Positions 8,514-17,180 are shown, counted from the stretch's first letter. The stretch: 64,000 nucleotides of DNA from Luteimonas sp. J29 (GCF_000472505.1 NZ_AWZR01000001.1:487693-551692); one strand, 5' to 3'. Made by a program: numbers and translations. The notes: generated by a model from the sequence alone, not told the origin.

Positions 8514-9566
8514 ATGACCAGGAACAACCGCCGTCGCATCCTGTCCGCCACCGCGCTGCTGTGCGCCACCGGCTTGCTCGCCGGCGCGGCGCACGCGCAG
8601 ACGCTCAACAACAACGCCACCGGCACCCACGACGGCTACTTCTACACGTTCTGGAAGGACTCGGGCAGCGCGTCGATGACCCTGCATTCGGGCGGGCGCT
8701 ACAGCTCGCAGTGGAACAACAGCACCAACAACTGGGTCGGCGGCAAGGGCTGGAACCCGGGCGGCCCGCGCGTCGTGAACTACTCCGGCTATTACGGCGT
8801 CGACAACAGCCAGAACTCCTACCTCGCCCTGTACGGCTGGACCCGCAATCCGCTGGTCGAGTACTACGTGATCGAGAGCTACGGTTCGTACAACCCGGCC
8901 AACTGCGCCGGTGGCCAGGACTTCGGCAGCTTCCAGAGCGACGGCGCCACCTACAACGTCCGCCGCTGCCTGCGCGTCAACGCGCCTTCGATCGAGGGCG
9001 ACAACAGCACGTTCTACCAGTACTTCAGCGTGCGCAACCCGAAGAAGGGCTTCGGCAGCATCTCCGGCACGATCACCGTGGCCAACCACTTCAACTACTG
9101 GGCCAGCCGCGGCCTGAACCTGGGCAACCACGACTACATGGTGCTGGCCACCGAGGGCTACCAGAGTTACGGCAGCAGCGACATCACGGTGAGCTCCGGG
9201 GGCGGCAACAATCCGCCGCCGGGCGGCGGCAGCAAGACCATCGTCGTCCGCGCACGCGGCACCAGCGGCGGCGAGGTGATCAACTTCAAGGTCAACAACC
9301 AGACCATCGCCACCTGGACGCTCGGCACGACGATGAACAACTACACCGTGACCACGTCCGCATCGGGCGGCACCCTGGTCGAGTTCATCAACGACGGCGC
9401 CAACCGCGACGTGCAGGTGGACTACATCAGCGTCAACGGGCAGATCCGCCAGGCCGAGGACCAGACCTACAACACCGGCGTGTACCAGAACGGCCAGTGC
9501 GGCGGCGGCAACGGCCGCAGCGAGTGGCTGCACTGCAACGGCGCGATCGGCTTCGACAACATCTGA
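8514..9566 (+). CDS. GH11 endo-1,4-beta-xylanase with C-terminal xylan-binding module
   Basis: A 350-residue secreted enzyme. Residues 1-28 are a signal peptide ending AHA. The GH11 domain covers about 30-227: the nucleophile is Glu116 in PLVEYYV and the acid/base is Glu214 in LATEGYQSYGSS, both in textbook context. A GGGNNPPPGGGS linker follows, then a module of about 105 residues (KTIVVRARGTSGGE... to GAIGFDNI) that resembles the calcium-dependent CBM60 type found on Cellvibrio xylanases. It hydrolyses internal xylan bonds outside the cell. GGAGAC precedes the ATG. A xyl-box-like palindrome upstream suggests XylR-type control. The CBM family assignment is less certain than the catalytic domain. 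Confidence 0.95.
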   Translation: MTRNNRRRILSATALLCATGLLAGAAHAQTLNNNATGTHDGYFYTFWKDSGSASMTLHSGGRYSSQWNNSTNNWVGGKGWNPGGPRVVNYSGYYGVDNSQNSYLALYGWTRNPLVEYYVIESYGSYNPANCAGGQDFGSFQSDGATYNVRRCLRVNAPSIEGDNSTFYQYFSVRNPKKGFGSISGTITVANHFNYWASRGLNLGNHDYMVLATEGYQSYGSSDITVSSGGGNNPPPGGGSKTIVVRARGTSGGEVINFKVNNQTIATWTLGTTMNNYTVTTSASGGTLVEFINDGANRDVQVDYISVNGQIRQAEDQTYNTGVYQNGQCGGGNGRSEWLHCNGAIGFDNI

Positions 9567-9579
9567 GCGGAGGCGCGCG

Positions 9580-10497
9580 ATGGCACCGCACCGTGCATCC
9601 TGGCCGGCGCTGGCGGTGGCGGCCGCGCTCGGTGCCGGTGCCACCGCGCTGGCGACAAGGCTGGCGGGCGGCGACGCCCGCCAGTGTCCCGCCGCCGCCA
9701 CGGCGGCGCCGGCCATCGCGGCGCCTGCGCCAGCGACGGCCGGCGCGCGGCCCGTGGCCGCCGCCGTTGCGGACACGTCCGGCCACGCGGTGCGCGGGGG
9801 CGCGCGCGCCGGCGTCCCCGATCCGGCATACAGCGCCGCCCGGGCGCCGGACGTCGACCGGCAGGTCAAGGACCTGCTTGCCCTGCCACCGGACGGGCGC
9901 CGCGACATGCGCGGCAAGCTCGCCGACTTCCTCGCGGCGCATCCCGACCACGAAGGCATCGCCCTGGCCAGTCGCGGGGTCGCCAGCCTCGCCGCCAACC
10001 GCGACATGCTTCCGGACGCGGCGATCGCCGCGCTCTACCTGGAGCAGGAATCGCCCGAGTTCAGGCGGGTGCTGGCCCAGGTGGCCTCGCTGCGCGGCGA
10101 CAACCGGTTGATCGAACTGCACGCCGCCGAAGCCGGCCTCGGACTGCATGCGCCGCAGGCCGCCGAACGCCAGCGGGCCCTGGCCGAGCTGGCGCGTACC
10201 CGGCATGTCGCGGCCGCCGACCTGGCCGCCCCGCTGCTGGCCGACCACGACACCGGCGTCGTGCTCGAAGCCCTGCTCGCGCTGCGCGCCACCGGCAACG
10301 AGCGGCACGTCGCGCTGGTGGACGCGCTGCGCGACCATCCCGACGAAGGCGTGCGCTGGCTGGCGCGCGACGTGGCGGGGGAATTGCGCATGCTCAGCGA
10401 ACATGCGCGGACCCGCGTCGCCGCGCGCGACCTGGAGGCCGAGCTCCCGCCGCTTCCGCCGCCGCCGATCGACTGCGCCCTGGCCGCGAGGGGCTGA
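9580..10497 (+). CDS. Exported HEAT-repeat-like protein of unknown function
   Basis: A 305-residue protein starting 14 bases after the xylanase stop, with GGAGG upstream, so probably co-transcribed with it. The first 30 residues look like a signal peptide or single membrane anchor (WPALAVAAALGAGATALAT), followed by a low-complexity Ala/Pro stretch. The rest is helical with repeated units such as LLADHDTGVVLEALLALRAT and LRDHPDEGVRWLARDVAGEL, the alternating pattern of HEAT repeats. A periplasmic scaffold is the likely outcome. The position suggests a link to xylan use, but nothing in the sequence proves it. Confidence 0.7.
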   Translation: MAPHRASWPALAVAAALGAGATALATRLAGGDARQCPAAATAAPAIAAPAPATAGARPVAAAVADTSGHAVRGGARAGVPDPAYSAARAPDVDRQVKDLLALPPDGRRDMRGKLADFLAAHPDHEGIALASRGVASLAANRDMLPDAAIAALYLEQESPEFRRVLAQVASLRGDNRLIELHAAEAGLGLHAPQAAERQRALAELARTRHVAAADLAAPLLADHDTGVVLEALLALRATGNERHVALVDALRDHPDEGVRWLARDVAGELRMLSEHARTRVAARDLEAELPPLPPPPIDCALAARG

Positions 10498-10604
10498 CCC
10501 GCGTGCCGGCGCGGGATTTTCCGACAGCCGCGCCAGCCGCTGTCCGACGGCGCGCCCGCCGCGCGCCTGCCACGCTCGGCCGACACGATCGCAAGGACGC
10601 GACC

Positions 10605-11138
10605 ATGGCCTGCCTCGACCTTCCGGGGATCGCGCAGCACGTCGTCCAGTGCGGGCCAGGCCGCACCGGACGCTTCGACAGCGACGACGACCGCGCCGGC
10701 TACCTGCGCGAGCTGGCGGCCGCCGCCCATGCCGAGTACTGCCACCTGCACGCCTACGCGCTGCTCGACCGGCACGCGCACCTGCTGCTGACGCCGGTCG
10801 CGCCCGGGCAGGCCATCCGCATGATGCGCGCGCTGGAACGGCGCCTGGCGCGCCCGTTCGCATGGCGCTGCCACAGCCTGGCGCCGTTCGACGACGGCGC
10901 CGTGCTGGCGTGCCAGCGCGGGATCGAACTGGCGCCGGTGCGCGCCGGGCTGGCCCCGCGTCCCGGCCGCTACCGCTGGGCGAGTTACGCCGGCAACGCC
11001 CCGTCCGTGTCCGATCCGCTGCTGCAGCCGCACCGCGCCTGGCTGGCGCTGGGTCGCGACGCGGCCGCGCGCCGGCGCGCCTGGGCGGCGTTCGTGGACG
11101 CTGGTCTGCGCGCCCCGGACGCCCATGCCTGTCGATGA
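10605..11138 (+). CDS. Degenerate RAYT (REP-associated tyrosine transposase) relative
   Basis: A 177-residue protein with the outline of a Y1/IS200-like RAYT: PGIAQHVVQCG near the start, then AYALLDRHAHLLLTP (HUH-type His pair, usually MTNHVHLL), MMRALERRLARP, IELAPVRAGL, YRWASY and LALGRDAAARRRA. Compared with the common RAYT pattern, the segment WEGRY...RYIELNPVRAG is shortened, and the Tyr expected before IEL is replaced by Gly (QRGIELAPVRAG), so single-strand DNA cleavage is unlikely. AAGGA precedes the ATG at good spacing, and the frame is open. RAYTs act on GTAG-type REP palindromes, which are abundant at 32-40 kb here. It is either a decaying transposase or one domesticated for DNA binding. 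Confidence 0.8.
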   Translation: MACLDLPGIAQHVVQCGPGRTGRFDSDDDRAGYLRELAAAAHAEYCHLHAYALLDRHAHLLLTPVAPGQAIRMMRALERRLARPFAWRCHSLAPFDDGAVLACQRGIELAPVRAGLAPRPGRYRWASYAGNAPSVSDPLLQPHRAWLALGRDAAARRRAWAAFVDAGLRAPDAHACR

Positions 11139-11215
11139 GGCCCACCCGCCCTCGGCGCGAACGCACCGTCATCGCGACGGTCCGCGCAACAGACCCCCGC
11201 CACCAGGAGCATCCA

Positions 11216-11662
11216 ATGAAGCTGCTTGCATCCGTCGTCGCCATCGCGATCCTCGCCACGTCGCCGGGCCTGCGCGCCCGCCCCGGGGCCGACGCCACCG
11301 CCTGCGAGCGCAATTTCACCGTCGACGGCTCGTTCCTGGGCGGACGGACCTATGCCACGCAGGCCGACGTGCCCGGAGCGACGTATCCCGACGCGCTCTA
11401 CCGCGTGCGCGACAAGCTCGTGGAGCAGGGCCTGGAGGTGGTCGCGGTGCAGGAGAAGAACGGCTACATCCGTGCCAACAACGCCGTGCGCGGCGGCGAG
11501 GGAGGCAGCGCGAACGCGCCGCTGCGCGGCTATGTCACGCGCGTGGACGCCTCCACGGTGAACGTGTCCCTGCAGCTGGTCATCCACGGTGGGCAGTCGG
11601 CCAACCGCAAGGTGGTGATGAAGTACCTGTGCGACGCGGTCGAGGCGGCCTCGGCCGGATGA
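11216..11662 (+). CDS. Secreted protein of unknown function
   Basis: A 148-residue protein with a Sec signal peptide (MKLLASVVAIAILATSPGLRA). The mature part has two cysteines (CERNF and KYLCDAV) that could pair, and alternating beta/alpha character with an alternation of hydrophobic strands (STVNVSLQLVIHGG). AGGAG lies 6 bases upstream of the ATG. It follows the RAYT-like gene on the same strand by 77 bases. I do not recognise a named family; a periplasmic role is inferred from the signal peptide only. Confidence 0.7.
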   Translation: MKLLASVVAIAILATSPGLRARPGADATACERNFTVDGSFLGGRTYATQADVPGATYPDALYRVRDKLVEQGLEVVAVQEKNGYIRANNAVRGGEGGSANAPLRGYVTRVDASTVNVSLQLVIHGGQSANRKVVMKYLCDAVEAASAG

Positions 11663-11666
11663 CGGC

Positions 11667-11920
11667 TCATGCCGGGCGCTGCGCGTCATCGCCGCGCACT
11701 TGCCGGTGGAAGTCGATGTCGAGCCCTTCCCCGGAGTCGGCCAGGCGCTGCGGCTCCATCGCGTGCAGCGCGCGGGGATGGGGCGCGTGGCAGCGGTGCC
11801 GGCTGCCGTCGTGGAGACGCAGCACGATCCAGCGGGGGTCGTATTCGCAGGCTTCGACGCGATCCGCGAGCCGATCGATCCTGCTTCACGCGGTACCTCG
11901 TTGCCCGCTGCAGCATGCAT
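11667..11920 (-). pseudogene. Frameshifted KTSC-domain paralogue
   Basis: Reading minus-strand codons that end at the TGA at 11669-11667 gives a KTSC-like tail: DGSRHRCHAPHPRALHAM, then QRLADSGEGLDIDFHRQVR. It mirrors the intact KTSC protein near 0.8 kb (GGTYRYDARHPGALHVM, QRLAEAGTGL). Upstream this frame meets a TGA with no ATG or GTG start, while a plausible start (ATG at 11920) lies in another frame, so a single-base indel around 11890 would restore one protein. I read it as a decayed paralogue, though a sequencing error is possible. Confidence 0.5.
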
Positions 11921-12039
11921 CGGCGCGGGTGAAATCGCTGCGCCGCGCATGGCGGCGAATGAATGATCGATGCACATGGTTTCGACGGTCGCTTCATGCC
12001 GCGCCGCGCACACTGCATGCACCCCACACGGAGACACGC

Positions 12040-12495
12040 ATGAACACCGAACGCAGGATCCAGCACAGCCTCAACGACCTGATCGAGATCGCGCGCGACG
12101 GCGCCGCCTTCTACGGCGATGCCGCGGCGAAGGTCGACAACGCCGAGCTGGCCAACCTGTTCCGGCGGATGGCGGGGCACAAGCAGGAGATCGTGAGCGG
12201 GCTGACCGCCGAGGTCGCCGCGACGGGCGGCGAGCCGGCCGGACACGGCACGCTGGTCGGCACCATGCACAAGATGTACGCGAAGGCGCGCGCCGCGCTG
12301 GGCAACACCGACTACGCCTACGTGGCCGAACTCGAGGAGCTGGAGGACCGGCTGCTGGAGGCGTTCCGCGAGACGCTCGAGGACGCCGACACCCCGGCCG
12401 GGGCCCGCGCGGCCGCGCAGCGCTACCTGCCGCGGGTGGTGGAATGCCACGACATCATGCGCAACCGGAAGATCGCGCTGAAGCACGCGGCCTGA
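12040..12495 (+). CDS. PA2169-type four-helix-bundle (DUF2383) protein
   Basis: A 151-residue, all-helical protein resembling the PA2169/DUF2383 ferritin-like family: LNDLIEIARDGAAFY, then FRRMAGHKQEIVSGL, and YLPRVVECHDIMRNRK at the end. Members form four-helix bundles; they are often induced in stress or biofilm settings, with no catalytic role shown. GGAGACACGC precedes the ATG. No signal peptide, so cytoplasmic. It lies alone upstream of egtB with a 168-base gap. Confidence 0.83.
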   Translation: MNTERRIQHSLNDLIEIARDGAAFYGDAAAKVDNAELANLFRRMAGHKQEIVSGLTAEVAATGGEPAGHGTLVGTMHKMYAKARAALGNTDYAYVAELEELEDRLLEAFRETLEDADTPAGARAAAQRYLPRVVECHDIMRNRKIALKHAA

Positions 12496-12663
12496 GGCCG
12501 CAGGCCCATGCTGCACCGCCGCAGGGACGGGCCGTGGTCCAGGCCCTCTCCGGCGGCAACGTCCTCCCGGAACGGGGGTCGGCGGCCATCGACAACGATG
12601 TCGTGGCCCCCGGACCCCGGTTATCCACAGCCCATGGCGCGCGGCGGTGCTAGCCTTCGCGCC

Positions 12664-13959
12664 ATGTCGGTTACCAACGCAACCTTCCTCTCGCCCCAGG
12701 AAGCGGCGCTCGCCGTGCGCTACCGGGCCCTGCGTGCACGCACCCGCCGGCTCGCCGCGCCCCTGAGCCCCGAGGATGCCCAGGTCCAGTCGATGCACGA
12801 CGCCAGTCCCACCAAGTGGCACCTGGCGCATACGACCTGGTTCTTCGTCCGCTTCGTCCTCGACGACCCGTCGGCGATCCCGGAGGGCTGGGCGCGGCTG
12901 CTCAACAGCTATTACACCGGCGCCGGCGAGAGCCATCCGCGCCTGCTGCGCGGCCTGCTCACGCGGCCGACGCTGGAGCAGGTGCTGGCCTGGCGCGACG
13001 ACGTGGACGCGCGCGTGCTGCGCGTGCTGGAGGAAGGCCGGCTCGACGACGCGCGGCTGGTCGCGCTGCGCATGGGCATGCAGCACGAGGAACAGCACCA
13101 GGAACTGCTGCTCACCGACATCAAGCACGCCCTGTGGTGCAATCCGCTCGGTCCGGCCTACCGCGAGGACCTGCCCGCGCCCCACAGTGCGCCGGGTCGC
13201 GCCGACCCCGGCGTGCGCTGGCTGCATCGCGACGAGACGGTGGTGGAGATCGGCGCGCCGCGCTGGCCGGACGACGGCGCGGAGTTCGCCTTCGACATCG
13301 AGAGTCCGCGCCACCGCGTGCTGGTCCCGGCCCACGCCATCGCGCAGCGCCCGGTGACCAACGCAGAGTTCGCCGAGTTCATCGCCGACGGTGGTTACGA
13401 CACGCCCACGCTCTGGCTGGCCGACGGCTGGGACCTGGCCCAGCGCGAAGGCTGGCGCCGTCCGCTGTACTGGCACGAGGACGGCGTGCGCGAATTCACC
13501 CTGGGCGGCTGGCGCGAGCGCGATCCGCACGCCCCGGTCTGCCACCTCTGCCAGTACGAGGCCGACGCGTTCGCGCGTTGGGCCGGCGCGCGCCTGCCGA
13601 CCGAGGCCGAGTGGGAGATGGCGGCCAGCGCCTGCGAAGTGGACGGCAACTTCGCCGACGACGACGCGCCGCTGCACACCGTGGCGCCGCGTCCCGCCGT
13701 GGACGCGGACGCGCCGGCCGACATGTTCGGCAATGCCTGGGAATGGACGTGCAGCCCCTACGTCGCGTATCCGGGCTTCCGCGTCCTGCCCGGCATCCTC
13801 GGCGAGTACAACGGCAAGTTCATGAGCGGCCAGGTCGTGCTGCGGGGCGGCAGCTGCGCGACGCCGCGCGGGCACGTGCGCGCCAGCTACCGCAACTTCT
13901 TCCCGCCGTCCGCACGCTGGCAGTTCGCCGGCCTGCGGCTGGCAAAGGACGCCGGTTGA
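12664..13959 (+). CDS. egtB: Ergothioneine synthase EgtB (sulfoxide synthase)
   Basis: A 431-residue non-haem iron enzyme that joins cysteine or gamma-glutamylcysteine to hercynine with O2. The N-terminal DinB-like domain has KWHLAHTTWF (His53/His56 region) and HEEQH (141-145), which together supply the three-His iron site. The C-terminal FGE/sulfatase-modifying domain has RLPTEAEWEMA, FGNAWEWT and VLRGGS. The ATG at 12664 was chosen because the family N-terminus starts just after it; a TAGCCT element ends 7 bases before, so the mRNA may be leaderless. It overlaps egtD by four bases. No egtA, egtC or egtE is nearby, as in two-gene ergothioneine clusters. Confidence 0.94.
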   Translation: MSVTNATFLSPQEAALAVRYRALRARTRRLAAPLSPEDAQVQSMHDASPTKWHLAHTTWFFVRFVLDDPSAIPEGWARLLNSYYTGAGESHPRLLRGLLTRPTLEQVLAWRDDVDARVLRVLEEGRLDDARLVALRMGMQHEEQHQELLLTDIKHALWCNPLGPAYREDLPAPHSAPGRADPGVRWLHRDETVVEIGAPRWPDDGAEFAFDIESPRHRVLVPAHAIAQRPVTNAEFAEFIADGGYDTPTLWLADGWDLAQREGWRRPLYWHEDGVREFTLGGWRERDPHAPVCHLCQYEADAFARWAGARLPTEAEWEMAASACEVDGNFADDDAPLHTVAPRPAVDADAPADMFGNAWEWTCSPYVAYPGFRVLPGILGEYNGKFMSGQVVLRGGSCATPRGHVRASYRNFFPPSARWQFAGLRLAKDAG

Positions 13960-14918
13960 CCGCAGCACCGGTCCCGACGGACCTGCATCCCAGCGCCGAC
14001 GACATCACCGGCGACGTGCTGCGCGGACTGTCGCAGGATCCGAAGCGCCTGCCCTCGAAGTATTTCTACGACCAGCGCGGATCGGAGCTGTTCGAGGCCA
14101 TCACCCGCCTGCCCGAGTACTACCTGACCCGGGTGGAAACCGCCCTGCTGGCCGAACGCGGCGCGGAGATCGCCGACGCGGTCGGACCCCGCGCCCACGT
14201 CGTCGAGCCGGGCAGCGGCAGCGGGCGCAAGACGCGCCTGCTGCTCGGGGCGTTGCGCGACCCGGTCGCGTACACGCCCATCGACCTCGCGCGGGACGCG
14301 CTCTCCGCCGGTGCGCAGCGGCTGCAGGCGGCATTCCCGGCGATCGAGGTGCTGCCGGTCATCGCCGATTTCACCCGGCCCGTGCCGCTGCCGCGTCCCG
14401 CGCGCGACGCCCGCTCGGTGCTGGTGTTCTTCCCCGGCTCGACCCTGGGCAACTTCACCCGCGACGAAGCCGTGGACCTGCTGCGTGCCTTGCGCACGAC
14501 CATGGGCGACGGGGGCGCCGCCCTGCTGGGCCTCGACCTGGAGAAGGATCCGGCCGTGGTCGAGGCCGCCTACAACGACGCAGCGGGCGTCACCGCCGAA
14601 TTCACCCTCAACCTGCTGCGCCGCCTCAACCGCGACGTGGGCAGCGATTTCGACCTCGGGGCGTTCGCGCACCGCGCGCGCTACATCGCGGACGAGGGAC
14701 GCATCGTGACCACGCTCGAGAGCCTGCGCGACCAGGTGGTGACGGTCGCCGGACGCCGCTTCGCGTTCGCCCGCGGCGAGCAGATGCAGGTCGAGCAGAG
14801 CCAGAAGTACACCGATGCCCGCATCGCCGACATCGCCGCGGGCGCGGGGCTGCGCGTGGTGGCGGCATGGAACGACCTGCGCGACTGGTTCGGACTCAGG
14901 CTGCTGCGCCCCGCCTGA
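13956..14918 (+). CDS. egtD: L-histidine N-alpha-methyltransferase EgtD
   Basis: A 320-residue SAM-dependent enzyme making hercynine (trimethyl-histidine), the first step of ergothioneine synthesis. Family signatures: LPSKYFYDQRGSELFEAIT, EYYLTRVE, the SAM-binding EPGSGSGRKTRLLL, and FFPGSTLGNF. The C-terminal motif RGEQMQVEQSQKYT matches the family's substrate-binding tail. The start is TTG at 13956, overlapping the egtB stop in TTGA, with AAAGGA at correct spacing; no ATG fits the family N-terminus. The overlap implies translational coupling so that both enzymes are made together. Confidence 0.95.
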   Translation: MTAAPVPTDLHPSADDITGDVLRGLSQDPKRLPSKYFYDQRGSELFEAITRLPEYYLTRVETALLAERGAEIADAVGPRAHVVEPGSGSGRKTRLLLGALRDPVAYTPIDLARDALSAGAQRLQAAFPAIEVLPVIADFTRPVPLPRPARDARSVLVFFPGSTLGNFTRDEAVDLLRALRTTMGDGGAALLGLDLEKDPAVVEAAYNDAAGVTAEFTLNLLRRLNRDVGSDFDLGAFAHRARYIADEGRIVTTLESLRDQVVTVAGRRFAFARGEQMQVEQSQKYTDARIADIAAGAGLRVVAAWNDLRDWFGLRLLRPA

Positions 14919-15056
14919 CGGCGTCCGCGCCACGTCCCCCGCCCACCGGGGAAACCTCCGCCTGCCGCCGCGGGGCATCGCGTGCGTGGCCAACTTTGCG
15001 GTCGGCATGGATGATGCATGTCGATACAGGCTTCAGGCACAGGGGAGACTGCCGCC

Positions 15057-15425
15057 ATGATCCGTCGCATCCCCGCCGCGCTGGCGCCGGTGCTCGCGGC
15101 CGCGGCGATGTTCGCCACCGGCATCGCCTCCGCCCACGGCGGCGGCCTCGATGCCAATGGCTGCCACGCCAACCGCAAGACCGGCGAGTACCACTGCCAC
15201 CGCGGCGGCGGGGTTCGGCCACGTGCCGGCGCGCAGCCGCGCGGCTCCCGGCTGGCCCCGTCCCCGCCGGCGGGCCGCGCGCCCGTCGATCGCCCCTTCG
15301 CGAACTGCGACGAGGCCCGCGCCGCCGGCGCCGCGCCGGTGCGTCGCGGCGAGCCGGGCTACGGCCCGCACCTGGACCGCGACAACGACGGCATCGGCTG
15401 CGAGCCGTACCGCGGGCGGCGCTAG
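15057..15425 (+). CDS. Secreted YHYH-like/Excalibur calcium-binding domain protein
   Basis: A 122-residue exported protein. Residues 1-27 form a signal peptide ending ASA. A His/Cys segment follows (GGGLDANGCHANRKTGEYHC), typical of short secreted YHYH-type proteins. The C-terminus is an Excalibur domain: FANCDEARAAGAAPVRRGE, then HLDRDNDGIGCE, where DRDNDGIGCE is the calcium-binding loop. The intervening Arg/Pro stretch is a linker. GGGGAG precedes the ATG. Excalibur domains often accompany nucleases or envelope proteins; here there is no catalytic domain. Confidence 0.86.
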   Translation: MIRRIPAALAPVLAAAAMFATGIASAHGGGLDANGCHANRKTGEYHCHRGGGVRPRAGAQPRGSRLAPSPPAGRAPVDRPFANCDEARAAGAAPVRRGEPGYGPHLDRDNDGIGCEPYRGRR

Positions 15426-15440
15426 GCCAGGGGACCGCGC

Positions 15441-15479
15441 AAGAAAAAGCGCCGCCCGGCATCGCTGCCGGACGGCGCT
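15441..15479 (-). terminator. Rho-independent terminator of the BON lipoprotein gene
   Basis: On the minus strand, AGCGCCGTCCGGCA / TGCCGGGCGGCGCT pair around a GCGA loop with one internal mismatch, followed by TTTTTCTT. It lies 41 bases after the stop of the BON gene. Confidence 0.8.
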
Positions 15480-15519
15480 CCACGACGCTGCCTCGGCAGC
15501 GCCGCCCGATCGTCCGTGA

Positions 15520-15993
15520 TCAGTTCGCCTTGATGGTCAGGCGGCTGTTGTCGACATTGACCACGCCCTCGATCTCGCGCGCGATGCGGGTCGCTTCGTC
15601 GATCTGGGCCTGGCTCTCGACCTCGCCCGACAGCGTGACCGTGCCGTTGACGGTCTCGACGTCGATCGCGAGGCCGGACACGTCACCGTCGGCGAGCAGC
15701 GAGGACTTCACCTTGGTGGTGATCCAGGTGTCGTCCACCGGCTGGTTGGAATCGCCCAGCTGGCCGGTCGCGTTCGCATCGGCGTTCGCGTCGCCGTAGG
15801 GCTGGCCGGCCTGCGCATCGGCATCCGACGCCACCGGACCCACCGGCGGAGTCGCGGCCTGGTCGGCCGGTTCGTCCATCGTCGCGGCATCGGCGCGGTC
15901 GTCCACGGCCGGATCGGCGCGGTCGGCGCAGCCGACGGAGAAGGCCAGCGCGGTGGTGAGCGCGATGGCCAGGGGAATGCGGGAATGCTTCAT
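15520..15993 (-). CDS. BON domain lipoprotein/periplasmic protein
   Basis: A 157-residue exported protein with an N-terminal signal ending LAFSVGC, a weak lipobox, then an Asp/Ala-rich linker of about 65 residues, and one BON domain at about 85-155 (DDTWITTKVKSSLLADGDV, VNGTVTLSGEVESQ, IAREIEGVVNVDN). BON domains bind phospholipid and usually occur in envelope-stress proteins such as OsmY and DolP. AGGAG precedes the ATG. It ends in its own terminator, so it is probably monocistronic. The long acidic linker is a little unusual. Confidence 0.88.
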   Translation of the reverse strand: MKHSRIPLAIALTTALAFSVGCADRADPAVDDRADAATMDEPADQAATPPVGPVASDADAQAGQPYGDANADANATGQLGDSNQPVDDTWITTKVKSSLLADGDVSGLAIDVETVNGTVTLSGEVESQAQIDEATRIAREIEGVVNVDNSRLTIKAN

Positions 15994-16241
15994 GTCTTGT
16001 GTGCTCCTGTGGGGATCGGCGGGGCAAGTGTGGGAGCGGACACGTCCATGAGGCGTGACCGGAGCGTTCCGGCGGCGTGAAGCGAGGCCCGGCGCTGAAT
16101 GCGCGTTCACCTCCGTACCGCGCGCTTGCGCGCTCGAGCCCTCCGCGGTGATCGCCTCCCCATCGGCCCGGCGGACGCGACGGCCCGGCGCTGGCGGGTG
16201 GACATGGCTTGCGATGCCGGAAGGCCGTGGATGCAGCCGGC

Positions 16242-17162
16242 CTAGGGCACCGGTGCGAAGGCGTCGTGCGCGTCGCCGCGGAACGACCGCACGTGCTGCA
16301 CCAGTGCGCGCAGCTTGGCCGGCTGGTTGCGGCGGCTGGGGAAGTAGAGGAAGAAGCCGGGGAAGGGCGGCAGGAAGTCCTCGAGCAGGGACACGAGCTC
16401 GCCGCTGCGCAGCCACCGGCGGTAGTTCTCCTCCATCCCGAAGGTGATGCCACCGCCGGCCAGCGCGGTGCGCAGCATCAGGCGCAGGTCGTTGGTGGTG
16501 ACCTGCGGGTCGACGTCCACTTCGAAGTCGCGGCCGTCCTCGCTGAATTCCCAGCGGTAGGGCGCGGTCCCGGGGGCGGGTCGCCAGCCGATGCAGCGGT
16601 GGTGGACGAGGTCGCGCGGATGCCGTGGCACGCCGTGCCGGTCGAGGTAGGCAGGTGCGGCCACCGCCACCTGCCGCTGCGGGCCGGTGAGCGGGACCGC
16701 CACCATGTCCTGTTCGATCACCTCGCCCAGGCGCACGCCCGCGTCGAAACCGCCGGCGACCAGGTCGATCGGGTCGTCGCTCACGGTGACGTCCAGGGTG
16801 ATGCCGGGGTAGGCGTTGGCGAATCCGGCCACCAGCGGACCGGCGAGGAAACGCTCGGCGATCGACGACACGTTGACCCGCAGCAGGCCGCGCGGCGGGC
16901 CGTCGTCCAGTGCTTCCTCCAGCGCCGCATCCACGGTGCGCAGAGGTTCGGCCACCTGGTCGCGCAGGCGCTGGCCCGCCTCGGTCAGTCGCACGCTGCG
17001 CGTGGTGCGCTGGACCAGGGCCACGCCCAGCGCGTCCTCCAGCCGGCGGATGCCCTGGCTGACCGCCGACCGGGTCACGCCCAGCGCGTCGGCCGAGGCG
17101 CGGAAGCTGGCCCCGTCCGCCACGGCCAGGAACATGCGCAGGAGGTTGAGGTCGGGCGTCAT
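16242..17162 (-). CDS. LysR family transcriptional regulator
   Basis: A 306-residue LTTR. Winged HTH at residues 1-60 (LLRMFLAVADGASFRASADALGVTRSAVSQGIRRLE as separate helices), then a substrate-binding domain from about 90. It is divergent from an Atu4866-type gene, an SDR and a SnoaL-like gene. A T-N11-A palindrome begins two bases before its start codon, so it probably regulates both itself and the divergent genes. The linked SDR suggests a small-molecule inducer, identity unknown. Confidence 0.93.
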   Translation of the reverse strand: MTPDLNLLRMFLAVADGASFRASADALGVTRSAVSQGIRRLEDALGVALVQRTTRSVRLTEAGQRLRDQVAEPLRTVDAALEEALDDGPPRGLLRVNVSSIAERFLAGPLVAGFANAYPGITLDVTVSDDPIDLVAGGFDAGVRLGEVIEQDMVAVPLTGPQRQVAVAAPAYLDRHGVPRHPRDLVHHRCIGWRPAPGTAPYRWEFSEDGRDFEVDVDPQVTTNDLRLMLRTALAGGGITFGMEENYRRWLRSGELVSLLEDFLPPFPGFFLYFPSRRNQPAKLRALVQHVRSFRGDAHDAFAPVP

Positions 17163-17163
17163 T

Positions 17164-17180
17164 GGTTAGCCAGTCTAACC
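17164..17180. promoter_or_regulatory. LysR-type operator
   Basis: GGTTAG-CCAGT-CTAACC, a perfect 6-bp inverted repeat containing TTA-N7-TAA, that is T-N11-A as LysR regulators require. It lies between the divergent LysR gene and the 17263 gene, directly at the LysR start codon, which suits autorepression. Confidence 0.65.

Noticed and set aside
10605..11138. Active insertion sequence
   Set aside because: The protein lacks the catalytic Tyr and no terminal repeats or target duplications flank it.
12508..12663. N-terminal extension of EgtB to 12508
   Set aside because: The extra 52 residues have no similarity to EgtB, and a better promoter/start context lies at 12664.
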